This document shows, in pieces, positions 16,052 to 25,346 of a DNA stretch of 64,000 bases. The notes under the pieces were generated by a model. That model searched no databases. It was not told where the DNA came from and saw nothing but the letters and a program-made list of their open reading frames with translations. The position numbers and the translations under genes were made by a program. Source of the DNA: Mycolicibacter terrae (GTDB taxonomy: Bacteria > Actinomycetota > Actinomycetes > Mycobacteriales > Mycobacteriaceae). The stretch lies in NCBI RefSeq assembly GCF_010727125.1, contig NZ_AP022564.1, positions 3,410,001 through 3,474,000 on the forward strand, read 5' to 3'. Position 1 is the stretch's first letter, and each line of letters opens with the position of its first letter.

Positions 16052-16086
16052 GCGGACAGCGGCGCGAGACCGGCGATGCCTGTCAT
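16045..16086 (-). CDS. 13-aa leader peptide upstream of the ABC-F gene
   Basis: ATG at 16086 is preceded by a perfect AGGAGG at 16095-16100 (8-nt spacing). The frame reads MTGIAGLAPLSAR and stops with TGA at 16045-16047, 67 bp before the ABC-F start. A strong ribosome-binding site in front of such a short frame is unlikely by chance. The stop codon lies inside the hairpin arm described for 15994-16051. Leader peptides of this size precede inducible Erm and ABC-F genes in other bacteria, where drug-stalled ribosomes induce expression. Confidence 0.65.
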   Translation of the reverse strand: MTGIAGLAPLSAR

Positions 16087-16151
16087 TCTCCAGACCTCCT
16101 GTGCGGGGACGCCCGCCACCTTAGCTGCGGGATGGCGTGGCGTGCAACCGA

Positions 16152-16589
16152 TCAAGCCGGCGCGAAAACCGTGACGAACTTGCGCAGCGACTCGTTGATG
16201 TCGCTCTTCAGCGCGGCGGCCACCAGCATGCCGATCGGGCCGAACAATGCCGGTCCGCCCAGGTGGACGTCGAAGCTGACCGTGGCGCCGTCTCCGGCCG
16301 GGGTGACCTTGGCGAGCAGCTTGATCTTGACCCCGCCCTTGCCGTCGCCGTTGAGGGTCATCCCCGTCGGGGGCTTGTAGTTCACGATCGTCCACTTGAT
16401 CCGGTTGGGCATGCCCTTGACCTCGACGATCGACTCGAGTGTCGTGCCCTTCTCCAGCGTCTCGGGCAGCACGCTGCGCCATACCCGGTGGATGGTCAGC
16501 CACTCTTTGTAGCGCGACAGATCCGAGGCGTGCGCCCAGGCCTCTTCGGGAGGCAGCGGGACGTCGATGGATCCGGAGAGCTTGGCCAT
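16152..16589 (-). CDS. SRPBCC-fold protein, Rv0910-type toxin homologue
   Basis: The 145-aa START/SRPBCC (polyketide-cyclase-like) protein reads AKLSGSIDVPLPPEEAWAHASDLSRYKEW... with a C-terminal amphipathic helix. Length, order and position just after ctpE match M. tuberculosis Rv0910, reported as the toxin of the Rv0909-Rv0910 pair. In M. tuberculosis the small antitoxin gene Rv0909 lies between ctpE and Rv0910; here only 25 bp separate the ctpE stop from this start and no small ORF is present. The toxin role is therefore from family knowledge, and a lipid-binding role is the alternative. Confidence 0.82.
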   Translation of the reverse strand: MAKLSGSIDVPLPPEEAWAHASDLSRYKEWLTIHRVWRSVLPETLEKGTTLESIVEVKGMPNRIKWTIVNYKPPTGMTLNGDGKGGVKIKLLAKVTPAGDGATVSFDVHLGGPALFGPIGMLVAAALKSDINESLRKFVTVFAPA

Positions 16590-16614
16590 GTGATTTCTTC
16601 CCCTTCCGTCCCCG

Positions 16615-19044
16615 TTATCGGTGGGTCATTGTGGTCGTTGCCGGCTCCCGCCACAACTTGGGCCGCTCACCGATTATCGCGCCGCGCGCCCACCACATCG
16701 CCTCGATGGCGGCGGCACCCAGCGCCCCGATACCGAGCGCCAGCGACGTCAGCGCGACATTGGAGGGGTCCAACAGGAACTTCTCCCGCGCCAATGGGAT
16801 CGCGAAGATGCCCAGATAGGCAAGGCCGCAGCCGATCACCAGCGTCAGCCGCCACCACTGATAGGGACGCGCCACGACGGCCAGCACCCAGCCCGCGGTA
16901 ACCAGCAGCGTGATCAGGGCGGTGGTGGACGCCTGGATCTGCTGCACCGGGGTGGCTTCGCTGCCGCGATAGGCCAGCAGGTAGGAACTGAATGTGGCGA
17001 TGCCCACCACCAAGCCGGCCGGCAGTGCTCCGCTCATCACCCGACGGACGAATCCGGGATGTGCGCGTTCGTTGTTCGGCGCGAGCGACAGGATGAACGC
17101 CGGGATGCCGATGGTGAACCAGGCCGCGATCGTGACGTGGATCGGCTGGAACGGATACAGCAGCGGCTCGGTGCCGAACAGCGCCGAAGCCAGCCCGACC
17201 AGGCCGACCAGCAGCGCGAGCAGCACCGAATACACCGTCTTGGTCAAGAACAGGTTCGCCACTCGTTCGATGTTTCCGATCACCCGGCGTCCTTCACCCA
17301 CCACATAGGGCAGGGTGGCGAACTTGTTGTCCAGCAACACGATCTGTGCCACCGAGCGCGCCGCCGAGCTTCCCGCTCCCATCGCGACCCCGATGTCGGC
17401 GTCCTTGAGCGCCAGCACGTCGTTGACGCCGTCGCCGGTCATGGCCACCGTGTGGTCGCGTGATTGCAGGGCTCGCACCATGGCCCGCTTCTGATCCGGG
17501 CGCACCCGGCCGAAGACGGTGTGGTCCTCCAGCGCGTCGGCCAGCCGGTCGGTCTCGGCCGGCAGTTTGCGGGCGTCCATCGCGTCCCCGTTGAGACCGA
17601 GCTCGGCGGCCACCGCACCCACCGAGACCGCGTTGTCGCCGGAGATCACCTTTACGGAGACTTCTTGCGCAGCAAAATAATCCAAGGTGGCGCGGGCGTC
17701 GGGCCGCACCTTCTGCTCCAGTACCACCAGCGCTGCCGGGGTGACCTGTCCGGGCGCGTCCGGGTGGTCGACGGGCCGGTCGCTGAGGCCCAGCAGCAGC
17801 ACCCGCAGGCCGCGCGCCCCGATCTGCTCGGCCTGTGCGGCGGCCTCCGACGACGGTTCGAGCAATACGTCGGGAGCTCCGATCACCCAGTCCCCGTGCC
17901 CGGAGAACGAGACGCCGCTCCACTTGGTGGCGGACTTGAACGGCGCGCGGCCGGTGGACGTCCAGCCCGGCGACATCGGGAACGCCTCGGCGATGGCCTG
18001 AATGCTGGCGTTGGGTCGGGCGTCCTCGGCGGCCAGCGCGGCCAGCACCTCGTGTAACGGAAGACCTTCGCCGCCGGGCAGTTCGGCGACCTCGGCCACC
18101 CGCATCCCGTTCTCGGTGAGGGTGCCGGTCTTGTCGGCGCAGACGACGTCGACGCGGGCCAGCCCCTCGATCGCGGGCAGTTCCTGCACCAGGCACTGCC
18201 GCCGTCCGAGGCGCACCACCCCGACCGCGAACGCCAGCGAGGTCATCAGCACCAGACCCTCGGGAACCATCGGCACCAGCGCCCCGACCATCGCCAGCAC
18301 CGATGCCCGCCAGCCCACGTCGGTGGTGAACAGCTGGGTGTAGACGATCAAAACGCCGGCCGGGATCAGCAGGTAGGTGATGAATTTCAGGATCTGGTTG
18401 ATGCCGTTGCGCAGTTCGGATTTCACCAGGGTGAACTTGGTGGCCTCCTCGGCCAGTTTGGCTGCGTAGGCCTCGCTGCCGACCCGGGTGGCCCGGTAGG
18501 CGCCGCTGCCGGAGATCACGAAACTGCCCGACATCACCTGATCACCGATGCTCTTGCCGACTGGGTCGGCTTCACCGGTCAGCAGGGACTCGTCGACCTC
18601 CAGATCGGACACCTCGACGACTTCGCCGTCGACGACGATCTGGTCGCCGGGGCCGAGTTCGATGACGTCGCCGAGCACCACCTGGCGGGCCGGTAGCTCC
18701 GCGGTCCCGGATTGCCTGCGCACCAACGGTTTCGCCTGGCCGACGATGGCCAGCTTGTCCAGCGTCTGCTTGGCCCGGATCTCCTGCACCATGCCGATAA
18801 CGCTGTTGAAGACGATGAGCAGCCCGAACAGCCCGTTGATCAGCGATCCGGTGGTCGCCACGATGGCCAGCAGCACGCCCAGGATCGCGTTGATCCGGGT
18901 GAACACATTCGCCCGGACGATCTCGCGCACACTGCGTGCCGCCCGCACCGGGATGTCGTTGGTCTGTCCCTGCGCAACCCGCTGGGCGACTTCGGTGTCG
19001 GAGAGCCCGGCGGCGCCCTGGGTGACGGTCAAGACCGCCACCAC
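16615..19044 (-). CDS. ctpE: P-type ATPase CtpE (calcium transporter)
   Basis: The 809-aa P-type ATPase has the phosphatase loop TGEAD, the phosphorylation motif [10 protein letters not shown], a KSATKWSG nucleotide-binding segment, [17 protein letters not shown], and about ten membrane helices (two pairs before the P domain, six at the C-terminus). Sequence and synteny agree with mycobacterial CtpE, implicated in Ca2+ uptake and cell-surface integrity. The start could be GTG 19044 or the next GTG at 19041; either way it overlaps the end of the metallo-hydrolase gene by about 15 bp, indicating coupled translation. Confidence 0.93.
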   Translation of the reverse strand: MVAVLTVTQGAAGLSDTEVAQRVAQGQTNDIPVRAARSVREIVRANVFTRINAILGVLLAIVATTGSLINGLFGLLIVFNSVIGMVQEIRAKQTLDKLAIVGQAKPLVRRQSGTAELPARQVVLGDVIELGPGDQIVVDGEVVEVSDLEVDESLLTGEADPVGKSIGDQVMSGSFVISGSGAYRATRVGSEAYAAKLAEEATKFTLVKSELRNGINQILKFITYLLIPAGVLIVYTQLFTTDVGWRASVLAMVGALVPMVPEGLVLMTSLAFAVGVVRLGRRQCLVQELPAIEGLARVDVVCADKTGTLTENGMRVAEVAELPGGEGLPLHEVLAALAAEDARPNASIQAIAEAFPMSPGWTSTGRAPFKSATKWSGVSFSGHGDWVIGAPDVLLEPSSEAAAQAEQIGARGLRVLLLGLSDRPVDHPDAPGQVTPAALVVLEQKVRPDARATLDYFAAQEVSVKVISGDNAVSVGAVAAELGLNGDAMDARKLPAETDRLADALEDHTVFGRVRPDQKRAMVRALQSRDHTVAMTGDGVNDVLALKDADIGVAMGAGSSAARSVAQIVLLDNKFATLPYVVGEGRRVIGNIERVANLFLTKTVYSVLLALLVGLVGLASALFGTEPLLYPFQPIHVTIAAWFTIGIPAFILSLAPNNERAHPGFVRRVMSGALPAGLVVGIATFSSYLLAYRGSEATPVQQIQASTTALITLLVTAGWVLAVVARPYQWWRLTLVIGCGLAYLGIFAIPLAREKFLLDPSNVALTSLALGIGALGAAAIEAMWWARGAIIGERPKLWREPATTTMTHR

Positions 19045-20255
19045 GGCGCGACGTCGCCGGCCGACGGCGGGATCCGTTCGCCGGGTTCTTGCGGCGGCCC
19101 CAGCTTCGCCTCTCCTCCGTCGAGCCTCACTGAACCGCCGGGTTCATGCGGCGGTCCCAGCTTCGCCTCTCCTCCGTCGAGCCTCACTGAACCGCCGGGA
19201 CGCGGCACGGCTACTGCGACGCCGGCGGCCTGCGCGGCGGCCAGCAGCCGTTCCACCGGCTCATCCCACCGATGCGGCGCCAGCCGGAACGTGCACCAGT
19301 GGATCGGCACCAGCGTGCCGCCATTGAGGTCCAGATGGGCCCGGACCGCCTCCTCGGGGTTCATGTGGACATCCGGCCAGGCGGTGTTGTAGGCGCCGAT
19401 CGGCAGCAGGGCCGCATCGAACGGACCATGCTCGGCGCCGATCCGGCTGAAGCTGCCGGTGTATCCCGAGTCGCCGCCGAAGTACACCCGGTGACCGGGG
19501 CCGGCGATCACCCACGAAGCCCACAGGGTCAGGTTGCGAGTGACAAACCGGCCGGAGAAGTGCCGGGCCGGGGTGCAGGTCAATGTGAGTTCGCCGAGCG
19601 CGGCATGCTCATCCCAGTCGAGTTCGACGACGCGGCCCGCGGGAATGCCCCACGCCCGCAGGTGCGCACCCACCCCGAGTGGGACGACGAACGGTGCCCG
19701 CTGGCTGCGGGCGAGCGCGGTGATGGTGTCCATGTCGAGATGGTCGTAGTGGTCGTGGCTCACCACGATCGCGTCCACTGCGGGCAGCGCCGCCAGTTCG
19801 ACCGGCGGCGGATGCAACCGCCTGGGACCGACGGCGTCCGACGGCGAGCAGCGTTCGCTCCACACCGGGTCGGTCAGGACCCGGTAGCCGTCGACTTCGA
19901 TCAGCGCCGTTGCATGGCCCAGCCAGGTGATCGACAGCGGTTCGGCCGCGCCGGTGAGATCGGGGACCGCCAACGGGACGGCCGCCGCGGGACGGCTCGC
20001 GCCGCGATCGGCGAACAGCTCCCGCAGCATCAGGCGCTGTTGTTCGCGGTCCATGTTCACGGCCGCGACACGCTCGACATTGTGGAAGACCCCGTCGCGG
20101 TAGTGCGGCGACCGGGCGGCCACCGCGGCAATGGCGTGCGGTCCGGCGCCGAGCGCCCCCGGTGTGCCGCGCAGCGCGCGCAGCGTCCAGCCCCAGGCGG
20201 CCAGGGAGGCGGCGCCCCCCAATATGCGGGCCGGCCGAAGTGCTCCGCGCAGCAT
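19029..20255 (-). CDS. metallo-beta-lactamase-fold hydrolase (Rv0906 / UlaG/NAPE-PLD type)
   Basis: The 408-aa protein has an N-terminal helix, then the MBL metal motif SHDHYDHLD, with further histidines in TPARHFSGR, a GGDSGY aspartate, and VPIHWCTF. The family includes UlaG-like and N-acyl-phosphatidylethanolamine phospholipase D-like enzymes; the substrate here is unknown. The start ATG 20255 excludes 19 codons of the upstream repeat. The C-terminal 50 residues are unlike homologues: they consist of a 19-residue unit, [16 protein letters not shown](H/Q)EP, repeated twice and encoded by 57-bp DNA repeats. It lies between echA6 and ctpE, as in M. tuberculosis. Confidence 0.88.
   Translation of the reverse strand: MLRGALRPARILGGAASLAAWGWTLRALRGTPGALGAGPHAIAAVAARSPHYRDGVFHNVERVAAVNMDREQQRLMLRELFADRGASRPAAAVPLAVPDLTGAAEPLSITWLGHATALIEVDGYRVLTDPVWSERCSPSDAVGPRRLHPPPVELAALPAVDAIVVSHDHYDHLDMDTITALARSQRAPFVVPLGVGAHLRAWGIPAGRVVELDWDEHAALGELTLTCTPARHFSGRFVTRNLTLWASWVIAGPGHRVYFGGDSGYTGSFSRIGAEHGPFDAALLPIGAYNTAWPDVHMNPEEAVRAHLDLNGGTLVPIHWCTFRLAPHRWDEPVERLLAAAQAAGVAVAVPRPGGSVRLDGGEAKLGPPHEPGGSVRLDGGEAKLGPPQEPGERIPPSAGDVAPWWRS
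19081..19194. repeat. 57-bp repeat, two tandem copies in the metallo-hydrolase 3' end
   Basis: Units 19081-19137 and 19138-19194 differ at only two positions. Each is 57 bp, a multiple of three, so the frame is preserved and each adds 19 residues. The unit contains a purine-rich GGAGGAGAGG core on the coding strand. A third copy, about 90% identical, occurs in the same reading frame in the Rv0862c-type gene (57546-57620). The behaviour is like a MIRU/REP-type interspersed element. Confidence 0.85.
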
Positions 20256-20267
20256 GCTGCCGAGTCT

Positions 20268-20371
20268 ATGGCGGTGACCCGCTACACCCGGCTCCGCCGC
20301 GTTTGCGATCACCGCTCCACCCGATGGCGGTGACCCGCTGCACCCGGCTCCGCCGCGTTTGCGATCACCGC
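20268..20371. repeat. 56-bp tandem repeat with palindromic ends, echA6-metallo-hydrolase gap
   Basis: Copy 1 spans 20268-20323 and copy 2 spans 20324-20371; copy 2 is cut just before the echA6 stop codon. The shared part has one difference (TACACC versus TGCACC). Each copy begins ATGGCGGTGA and carries inverted ends GCGGTGA...TCACCGC (20271-20277 with 20309-20315; 20327-20333 with 20365-20371), so each transcript copy could fold into a hairpin. The sequence is unrelated to the 57-bp repeat at 19081. Confidence 0.8.
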
Positions 20372-20372
20372 G

Positions 20373-21104
20373 CTAAGCGCCCTGGAACTTCGGCGCCCGC
20401 TTCTCGATGCGCGCCATCTGGGCCTCGATGACATCCTGGCTCGCCCAGGCCCGGTCGAACAGCTCCTTGTGGACCGGTTCCTGCTCCTCCAGGGCGCCGT
20501 CATCGTTGAGCACCCGCTTGGCGTGCTGCAGCGCCAGCGGCGCCAGCCCGGCGATCTCGTGCGCCCAGGCCTGTGCGTCGGCCAGGGTGCCGATCCGGTT
20601 GACCATGCCGGTCAGCAGCGCGTTCTCGGCGGTCAGCTTCTCGGCGGTCAGCAGCATCGCGCGGGCTCGTCCGTATCCGGCCAGGGTGGAGAGCCGGCGG
20701 ATGCTCCAGTTGTCCAAGGCGAGGCCGTATTTGGCCACTGGGAACTGGAAGTACGCCTCAGGTGTCGCCACCCGCAGGTCGCAGACCATCGCCAATTGCA
20801 GCCCGGCGCCGATCGCGGCCCCGTTGATCGCGCCGATCACCGGCACCGGGACATCGCCGATGGCGGTGTGCAATGCGATCAGTTTGTCGGGGTAGTCGGC
20901 GGCGAACGCGTCGCCGGACAGATCGGCGCCGGCGCAGAACACGGTGCCCTGCCCGGTCAGCACGATGGCCCGGACGTCGTGGGTGGCGGCGTCGACGATG
21001 GCCTCCCGCAGTTCGGTGACGAGCTGGGAGTTCAATGCGTTGCGCCGCTCCGGGCGCTGCAACTCGATAGTGGTGACGGCTTCGTCGCGGGTAACACCGA
21101 TCAT
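20373..21104 (-). CDS. echA6: enoyl-CoA hydratase-fold protein EchA6
   Basis: The 243-aa crotonase-fold protein has the acyl-CoA oxyanion loop stretches [21 protein letters not shown] and [14 protein letters not shown]. Length and synteny (between accD3 and the Rv0906-type gene) match EchA6 (Rv0905). EchA6 in M. tuberculosis is reported to bind acyl-CoA without hydratase activity and to feed long-chain acyl groups into FAS-II for mycolic acids. It is also the target of THPP compounds. The start ATG lies 27 bp from the divergent accD3 start, so the two promoters overlap. Confidence 0.92.
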   Translation of the reverse strand: MIGVTRDEAVTTIELQRPERRNALNSQLVTELREAIVDAATHDVRAIVLTGQGTVFCAGADLSGDAFAADYPDKLIALHTAIGDVPVPVIGAINGAAIGAGLQLAMVCDLRVATPEAYFQFPVAKYGLALDNWSIRRLSTLAGYGRARAMLLTAEKLTAENALLTGMVNRIGTLADAQAWAHEIAGLAPLALQHAKRVLNDDGALEEQEPVHKELFDRAWASQDVIEAQMARIEKRAPKFQGA

Positions 21105-21116
21105 GACGCACCAGCC

Positions 21117-21122
21117 TATTAG
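21117..21122 (+). promoter_or_regulatory. candidate -10 element for a leaderless accD3 transcript
   Basis: TATTAG ends 9 bp before the GTG start of accD3 at 21132. In mycobacteria a TANNNT-like hexamer about 7 nt before the first base fits transcription starting at the start codon itself. No Shine-Dalgarno is visible before this GTG, which supports a leaderless mRNA. Position and motif are seen; promoter activity is inferred. Confidence 0.4.
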
Positions 21123-21131
21123 CCTCGTGCT

Positions 21132-22610
21132 GTGAGCCGGACCGGGGCCGACGAACTGCGCGACGCGGTACTGGACAGCGGATCGTTCATCAGCTGGGAT
21201 GACGAGCCGCTGGTGGTACCGGTCAGTTCCGGTTACGCCGCCGAGCTGGCCGCCGCCCGGGCCGCCACCGGCCGCGACGAGGCGGTCATCACCGGCGAAG
21301 GCCGAATCAACGGGCGGCGGGTCGCGGTGATCGCCAGCGACTTCGATTTCCTGGCCGGCTCGATCGGGGTGGCGGCCGCCGAGCGGATCACCTCGGCGAT
21401 CCAGCGCGCCACCGCCGAGGGCTTGCCCCTGCTGGCGTCACCGAGCTCGGGCGGCACCCGGATGCAAGAGGGCACCGTCGCATTCCTGCAGATGGTGAAG
21501 ATCGCCGCCGCCGTCGAGCTGCACAAGCGCGCCCACCTGCCCTATCTGGTCTACCTGCGCCATCCCACCACCGGCGGGGTGTTCGCCTCGTGGGGTTCGC
21601 TCGGGCACATCACCCTGGCCGAGCCCGGAGCGCTGGTGGGCTTCCTGGGACCGCGGGTCTACGAGCAGCTCTACGGCGCCCCGTTCCCGCCGGGCGTTCA
21701 GACCGCCGAGAATCTGCAAGCCCACGGGGTGATCGACGGCGTGATCCCGGTGAAGTGGCTGCGCCGCACCTGCGCGCGGGCGCTCAAGGTGATCCTCGAC
21801 GAACCCGGCCCCGCGCCGGCGCGACCCCCCGTCGAACCGATTCCCGACGTCCCGGCGTGGAACTCGGTGTGTGCGTCGCGGCGCCCCGAGCGGCCGGGCG
21901 CGGGATTTCTGCTGCGGCACGGCGCCACCGAGCGGGTCTTTCTGTCCGGCACCGGCAGCGCCGAACGCGGCGCCACCATGTTGCTGGCGTTGGCCCGCTT
22001 CGGTGGCCAGCCCGCGGTGGTGCTGGGGCAGCTGCGCGGCCCGGATCGGCTGACCGACCCGGTTGCGCTGAGAGACGCTCGCCGCGGCATGGCGCTGGCG
22101 GCGGGCCTGCGGCTGCCGCTGGTGCTGGCCATCGACACGCCGGGGCCGGCACTGTCGGTGGAGGCCGAACAGGGCGGGCTGGCAGGGCAGATCGCGGCCT
22201 GCTTGGCCGAGCTCGTCACGCTGGAGGTGCCGACCGTGTCGGTACTGCTCGGCCAGGGCAGCGGCGGCCCCGCGTTGGCGATGGTGCCGGCGGATCGGGT
22301 GCTGGCGGCGCGGCACGGCTGGCTGGCGCCGCTGCCCCCGGAGGGCGCCAGCGCCATCGTGTTCCGCGACACGCAGCACGCCCCCGAACTGTCGGCGGCG
22401 CAGGGCATCCGGTCGGTGGATCTGCAGGCCCACGGCGTCGTCGACGTGATCGTGGCCGAGCGCCCCGATGCCGCCGACGAGCCGATCGACTTCGCCAAGC
22501 GGATGTCGGCGGCCATCGCCGTGGAGCTCGACGCGTTGCGGCGAGTGCCGGCCGAGCAGCGGATGGCAGCCCGCTTGCGGCGCTACCGCCGCATCGGGCT
22601 GCCGGGTTAG
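21132..22610 (+). CDS. accD3: acyl-CoA carboxylase carboxyltransferase-like subunit AccD3
   Basis: The 492-aa protein has the two crotonase-like carboxyltransferase domains. The first is about residues 30-240, with [12 protein letters not shown] and [17 protein letters not shown]. The second is about 260-490, with [18 protein letters not shown] and [11 protein letters not shown]. It corresponds to AccD3 (Rv0904c, 495 aa), whose physiological acyl-CoA substrate is not established. The start is GTG 21132. The last four bases overlap the convergent EamA gene. Confidence 0.9.
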   Translation: MSRTGADELRDAVLDSGSFISWDDEPLVVPVSSGYAAELAAARAATGRDEAVITGEGRINGRRVAVIASDFDFLAGSIGVAAAERITSAIQRATAEGLPLLASPSSGGTRMQEGTVAFLQMVKIAAAVELHKRAHLPYLVYLRHPTTGGVFASWGSLGHITLAEPGALVGFLGPRVYEQLYGAPFPPGVQTAENLQAHGVIDGVIPVKWLRRTCARALKVILDEPGPAPARPPVEPIPDVPAWNSVCASRRPERPGAGFLLRHGATERVFLSGTGSAERGATMLLALARFGGQPAVVLGQLRGPDRLTDPVALRDARRGMALAAGLRLPLVLAIDTPGPALSVEAEQGGLAGQIAACLAELVTLEVPTVSVLLGQGSGGPALAMVPADRVLAARHGWLAPLPPEGASAIVFRDTQHAPELSAAQGIRSVDLQAHGVVDVIVAERPDAADEPIDFAKRMSAAIAVELDALRRVPAEQRMAARLRRYRRIGLPG

Positions 22611-23458
22611 CCGGTGATCATCCCCACCGCCACCGCGGCCAGCACCATTCCGGCGACCTGACGGGGACGCACCCGCTCCCGCAGTACGGTCACCGCCAAC
22701 ACCACGGTGGCGGCGGGATACAGCGAGATCAGCACGCTGGCCAGCGACAGCAGCGACAGCTGCAGCGCGAACAGCATCGTGACGTTGGCGGCGGTGTCCA
22801 GCAATGCGATCACCAGCGCCAGCCGTAGCGGCGTCCCCGTCGGCAGCCGCAGATTACGGCTGGCCGCCGCGACCACGATCACCAGCACCGTGGCGGCCCC
22901 GCGCGCGAACAGCAGGGGCCACAATCCGGCTTCCGGCGGGGTGCGGTCCAAGAACACGAAGTTCAACCCCAGGGCCACCCCCGAGGCGATCGTCAGCCAG
23001 ATCGCTCCGCGGGTCAGCCGCTGCCGGTTACCGCCGTCTCCGGCGTGCCAGCTGATCAACACCACGGCGGCCAATGCCACCGCGATGCCCGCACTGGCGA
23101 GCATGCCGGGCCGCTCCCCCAGCACCCGTCCGATGCACACCGGCACGCTGGCATCCACCACCGCCGCCAGCGGCGAGACCACCGAGATCGGGCCGGCCGC
23201 CATCGCCGCGTAGAACCACCAGATACCCAGGGCCTGGCTGAGCCCGCCGAGCACGCCGAGCATGACGGCGCCCGGCGTGATGTGGCCGCCGCCGATCATC
23301 GCGAGTGCTCCCAGCATCACCATCGAGACCGGGGTGGACACCAGCACCACCCGCAGCGCGGCAACCCGCCGCGACGCGACGCCGCCGACGAAGTCGCTGA
23401 TCCCGAAACTGGTGGCTGACGCCAACGCCAACCCCTGGGCGGCCGGCGAGCCGATCAC
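22607..23458 (-). CDS. EamA/DMT-superfamily transporter
   Basis: The 283-aa polytopic protein has ten hydrophobic segments arranged as two EamA repeats (about residues 7-138 and 152-282). Such drug/metabolite transporters export amino acids, nucleosides or drugs; the substrate cannot be read. The GTG start at 23458 has AAGG 7 nt upstream. Its stop overlaps the convergent accD3 stop by 4 bp. The gene lies where M. tuberculosis has accD3 directly next to prrA, so it belongs to a lineage-specific insertion or a rearranged segment. Confidence 0.85.
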   Translation of the reverse strand: MIGSPAAQGLALASATSFGISDFVGGVASRRVAALRVVLVSTPVSMVMLGALAMIGGGHITPGAVMLGVLGGLSQALGIWWFYAAMAAGPISVVSPLAAVVDASVPVCIGRVLGERPGMLASAGIAVALAAVVLISWHAGDGGNRQRLTRGAIWLTIASGVALGLNFVFLDRTPPEAGLWPLLFARGAATVLVIVVAAASRNLRLPTGTPLRLALVIALLDTAANVTMLFALQLSLLSLASVLISLYPAATVVLAVTVLRERVRPRQVAGMVLAAVAVGMITG

Positions 23459-23585
23459 CCCGCAACCTTGGCGTCAGACGTGTCCATCACGGCGAGAAGT
23501 GTAAGCGCGCAGCGGTGTCCGTCCCGCGGCCCTGGCCACCGCCAACAGGGCGTTTGCACGCCGTTTCATGAGAATTCGGCTGCGT

Positions 23586-25346
23586 TTAAGCCAGCGATCG
23601 CTGCCAGGCCTCGTGCAGGGCGGCGTAATGGCCCTCCGCGCGGATCAGCTCGGCAGGCGGTCCGTCTTCGACGACGGCCCCGCCTTCGATCACCAGCACC
23701 CGGTCGGCGATCTCGACCGTCGAGAGGCGGTGGGCGATCACCAGGGCGGTCCGGTGCACCAGCACGCTGCGCAGCGCCTGCTGCACCATCCGCTCGCCGG
23801 GGATGTCCAACGCCGATGTGGCCTCGTCGAGGATCAGCACGGCCGGGTCGGCGAGGAACGCGCGGGCGAAGGCGACCAGCTGCCGCTGTCCCGCCGAGAG
23901 CCGGCCGCCGCGCTTGGCGACGTCGGTGCCATAACCGTCGGGCAATCCGGCGATGAACGCCTCGGCGCCCACGCTCTTCGCGGCGGCGACCACCTGCGCG
24001 TCGGTCGCCTCGGGACGGCCGAAGCGGATGTTGTCGGCCAGCGTTCCGGAGAACAGAAAATTCTCCTGGGTGACCATCACCACGTGGCGGCGCAGCTCCG
24101 CCTGGGTGACGTGACGCAAGTCGACGCCGTCGAGCGTCACCGATCCCGACGTCGGGTCATAGAAGCGGGCGATCAGCTTGGCGATGGTCGTCTTGCCGGC
24201 ACCGGTGCTGCCGACCAGCGCCACGGTCTGGCCGGCCGGGATACTCAGCGACAACCCCTCAAGCACCGGCGCATCGGCGGAGTAGCCGAAACACACGTCC
24301 CGCAGGGCGATCTCGCCGCGCACCGCACCGGGGGCGGCCGGGGTGTCCGGGTCGGCGACCGCGGGCGTCTCGGCGAGCACCCCGGCCAGCTTCTGCAGCG
24401 CCGCCGTCGCCGAGGAGAAGGTGTTGAGGAATTGGGTGATCTCCTGCATCGGTTCGAAGAACATCCGCAGGTAGAGCAGGAACGCGGTGAAGGTCCCGAT
24501 CGTCATGTGCCCGTGCAGGACTCGCCAGCCTCCGTAGAGCAGCACCACCCCGGTGGTCAGGTTGCCGACCAGTTTGACCCCGGGGCTGAAGACGGCGACC
24601 AGTTTGAACGCCTTCTCATTGACGACCCGGTAGCGGTCGGCGACGCCCGCGAAGATCTGCTGGTTGCGCGCTTCCCGGCGGTAGGCCTGCACCGCCTTGA
24701 TCCCGGTCATGGTCTCGACGAACTGCACGATGACCCGCGCGGCGTGCTCCCGGACCGCGGTGTAGGTCTTCGACGACTCGGCCCGGAACCAGCGCAGCAA
24801 CGCCAACAGCACCGGGAAGGCGGCCAGGCACATCAGGCCCAGCCGCCAATCCAGCACGATCAGCAGCACCGCCGTGCCCCCCAGCGTCAGCGCGGCGCTG
24901 ACCAGGCTGTCGAACCCGCTGGTCAGCATCTCTTGGATCGCGTCGATGTCGTTGGTCAGCCGGCTGACCACCCGACCCGAGGTGTAGCGATCGTGAAAGC
25001 CGACGTCGAGGCGCTGGAAGTGACGGAACACCCGCCGGCGCAGCTCCAGCAGCACCCGCTGGCCGATCCGTCCCGACCACTGCAGGAACAGCAGCCGGCT
25101 GCCGGCCTGGGTGAGCACGACGGCCCCCAGCGCGACGACGATCACCGTCAGCACCCGGGTCGAGCCGTCGGCGGCGATAGGTGGGATTCCGCGGTCGATA
25201 CCGCGCTGGGCCAGAACCGGAACAGCAAGGCGGGCAGCGTTTTCCACTACGACGATCAATGCCAGCAGTATGACCGCGACGCGGTAGGGGCGCAGCAGCG
25301 ACCACAGCAGGGCGCGCGCGGCCGCCCGGTCGGCATCGGCCGTCAC
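23586..25346 (-). CDS. ABC exporter half-transporter B (catalytic-site subunit)
   Basis: The 586-aa half-transporter has six membrane helices (about residues 15-300), then an ATP-binding domain with Walker A GSTGAGKTT, signature LSAGQ, Walker B VLILDEATSALD and a switch His in AHRLS. The canonical catalytic Glu is present, but the signature has Ala for Gly. It overlaps the upstream subunit gene by GTGA (25343-25346), so the two form a heterodimer of the TM287/288, LmrCD or Rv1272c/Rv1273c kind. These export drugs or lipids. Confidence 0.92.
   Translation of the reverse strand: MTADADRAAARALLWSLLRPYRVAVILLALIVVVENAARLAVPVLAQRGIDRGIPPIAADGSTRVLTVIVVALGAVVLTQAGSRLLFLQWSGRIGQRVLLELRRRVFRHFQRLDVGFHDRYTSGRVVSRLTNDIDAIQEMLTSGFDSLVSAALTLGGTAVLLIVLDWRLGLMCLAAFPVLLALLRWFRAESSKTYTAVREHAARVIVQFVETMTGIKAVQAYRREARNQQIFAGVADRYRVVNEKAFKLVAVFSPGVKLVGNLTTGVVLLYGGWRVLHGHMTIGTFTAFLLYLRMFFEPMQEITQFLNTFSSATAALQKLAGVLAETPAVADPDTPAAPGAVRGEIALRDVCFGYSADAPVLEGLSLSIPAGQTVALVGSTGAGKTTIAKLIARFYDPTSGSVTLDGVDLRHVTQAELRRHVVMVTQENFLFSGTLADNIRFGRPEATDAQVVAAAKSVGAEAFIAGLPDGYGTDVAKRGGRLSAGQRQLVAFARAFLADPAVLILDEATSALDIPGERMVQQALRSVLVHRTALVIAHRLSTVEIADRVLVIEGGAVVEDGPPAELIRAEGHYAALHEAWQRSLA

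Noticed and set aside
1..16100. Prophage or integrative element covering the accessory region
   Set aside because: No integrase, phage structural gene, transposase or conjugation gene is present. Only small repeats near the tRNA hint at past insertion.
16045..16503. 152-aa minus-strand frame overlapping the SRPBCC gene
   Set aside because: Only its last 13 codons have a ribosome-binding site and make sense as a leader peptide. The rest is a frame-shifted shadow of the SRPBCC gene.
23459..23585. Possible terminator hairpin GGCGT/ACGCC near 23550
   Set aside because: The stem is only 5 bp and lacks a T tract, so it is too weak to list.
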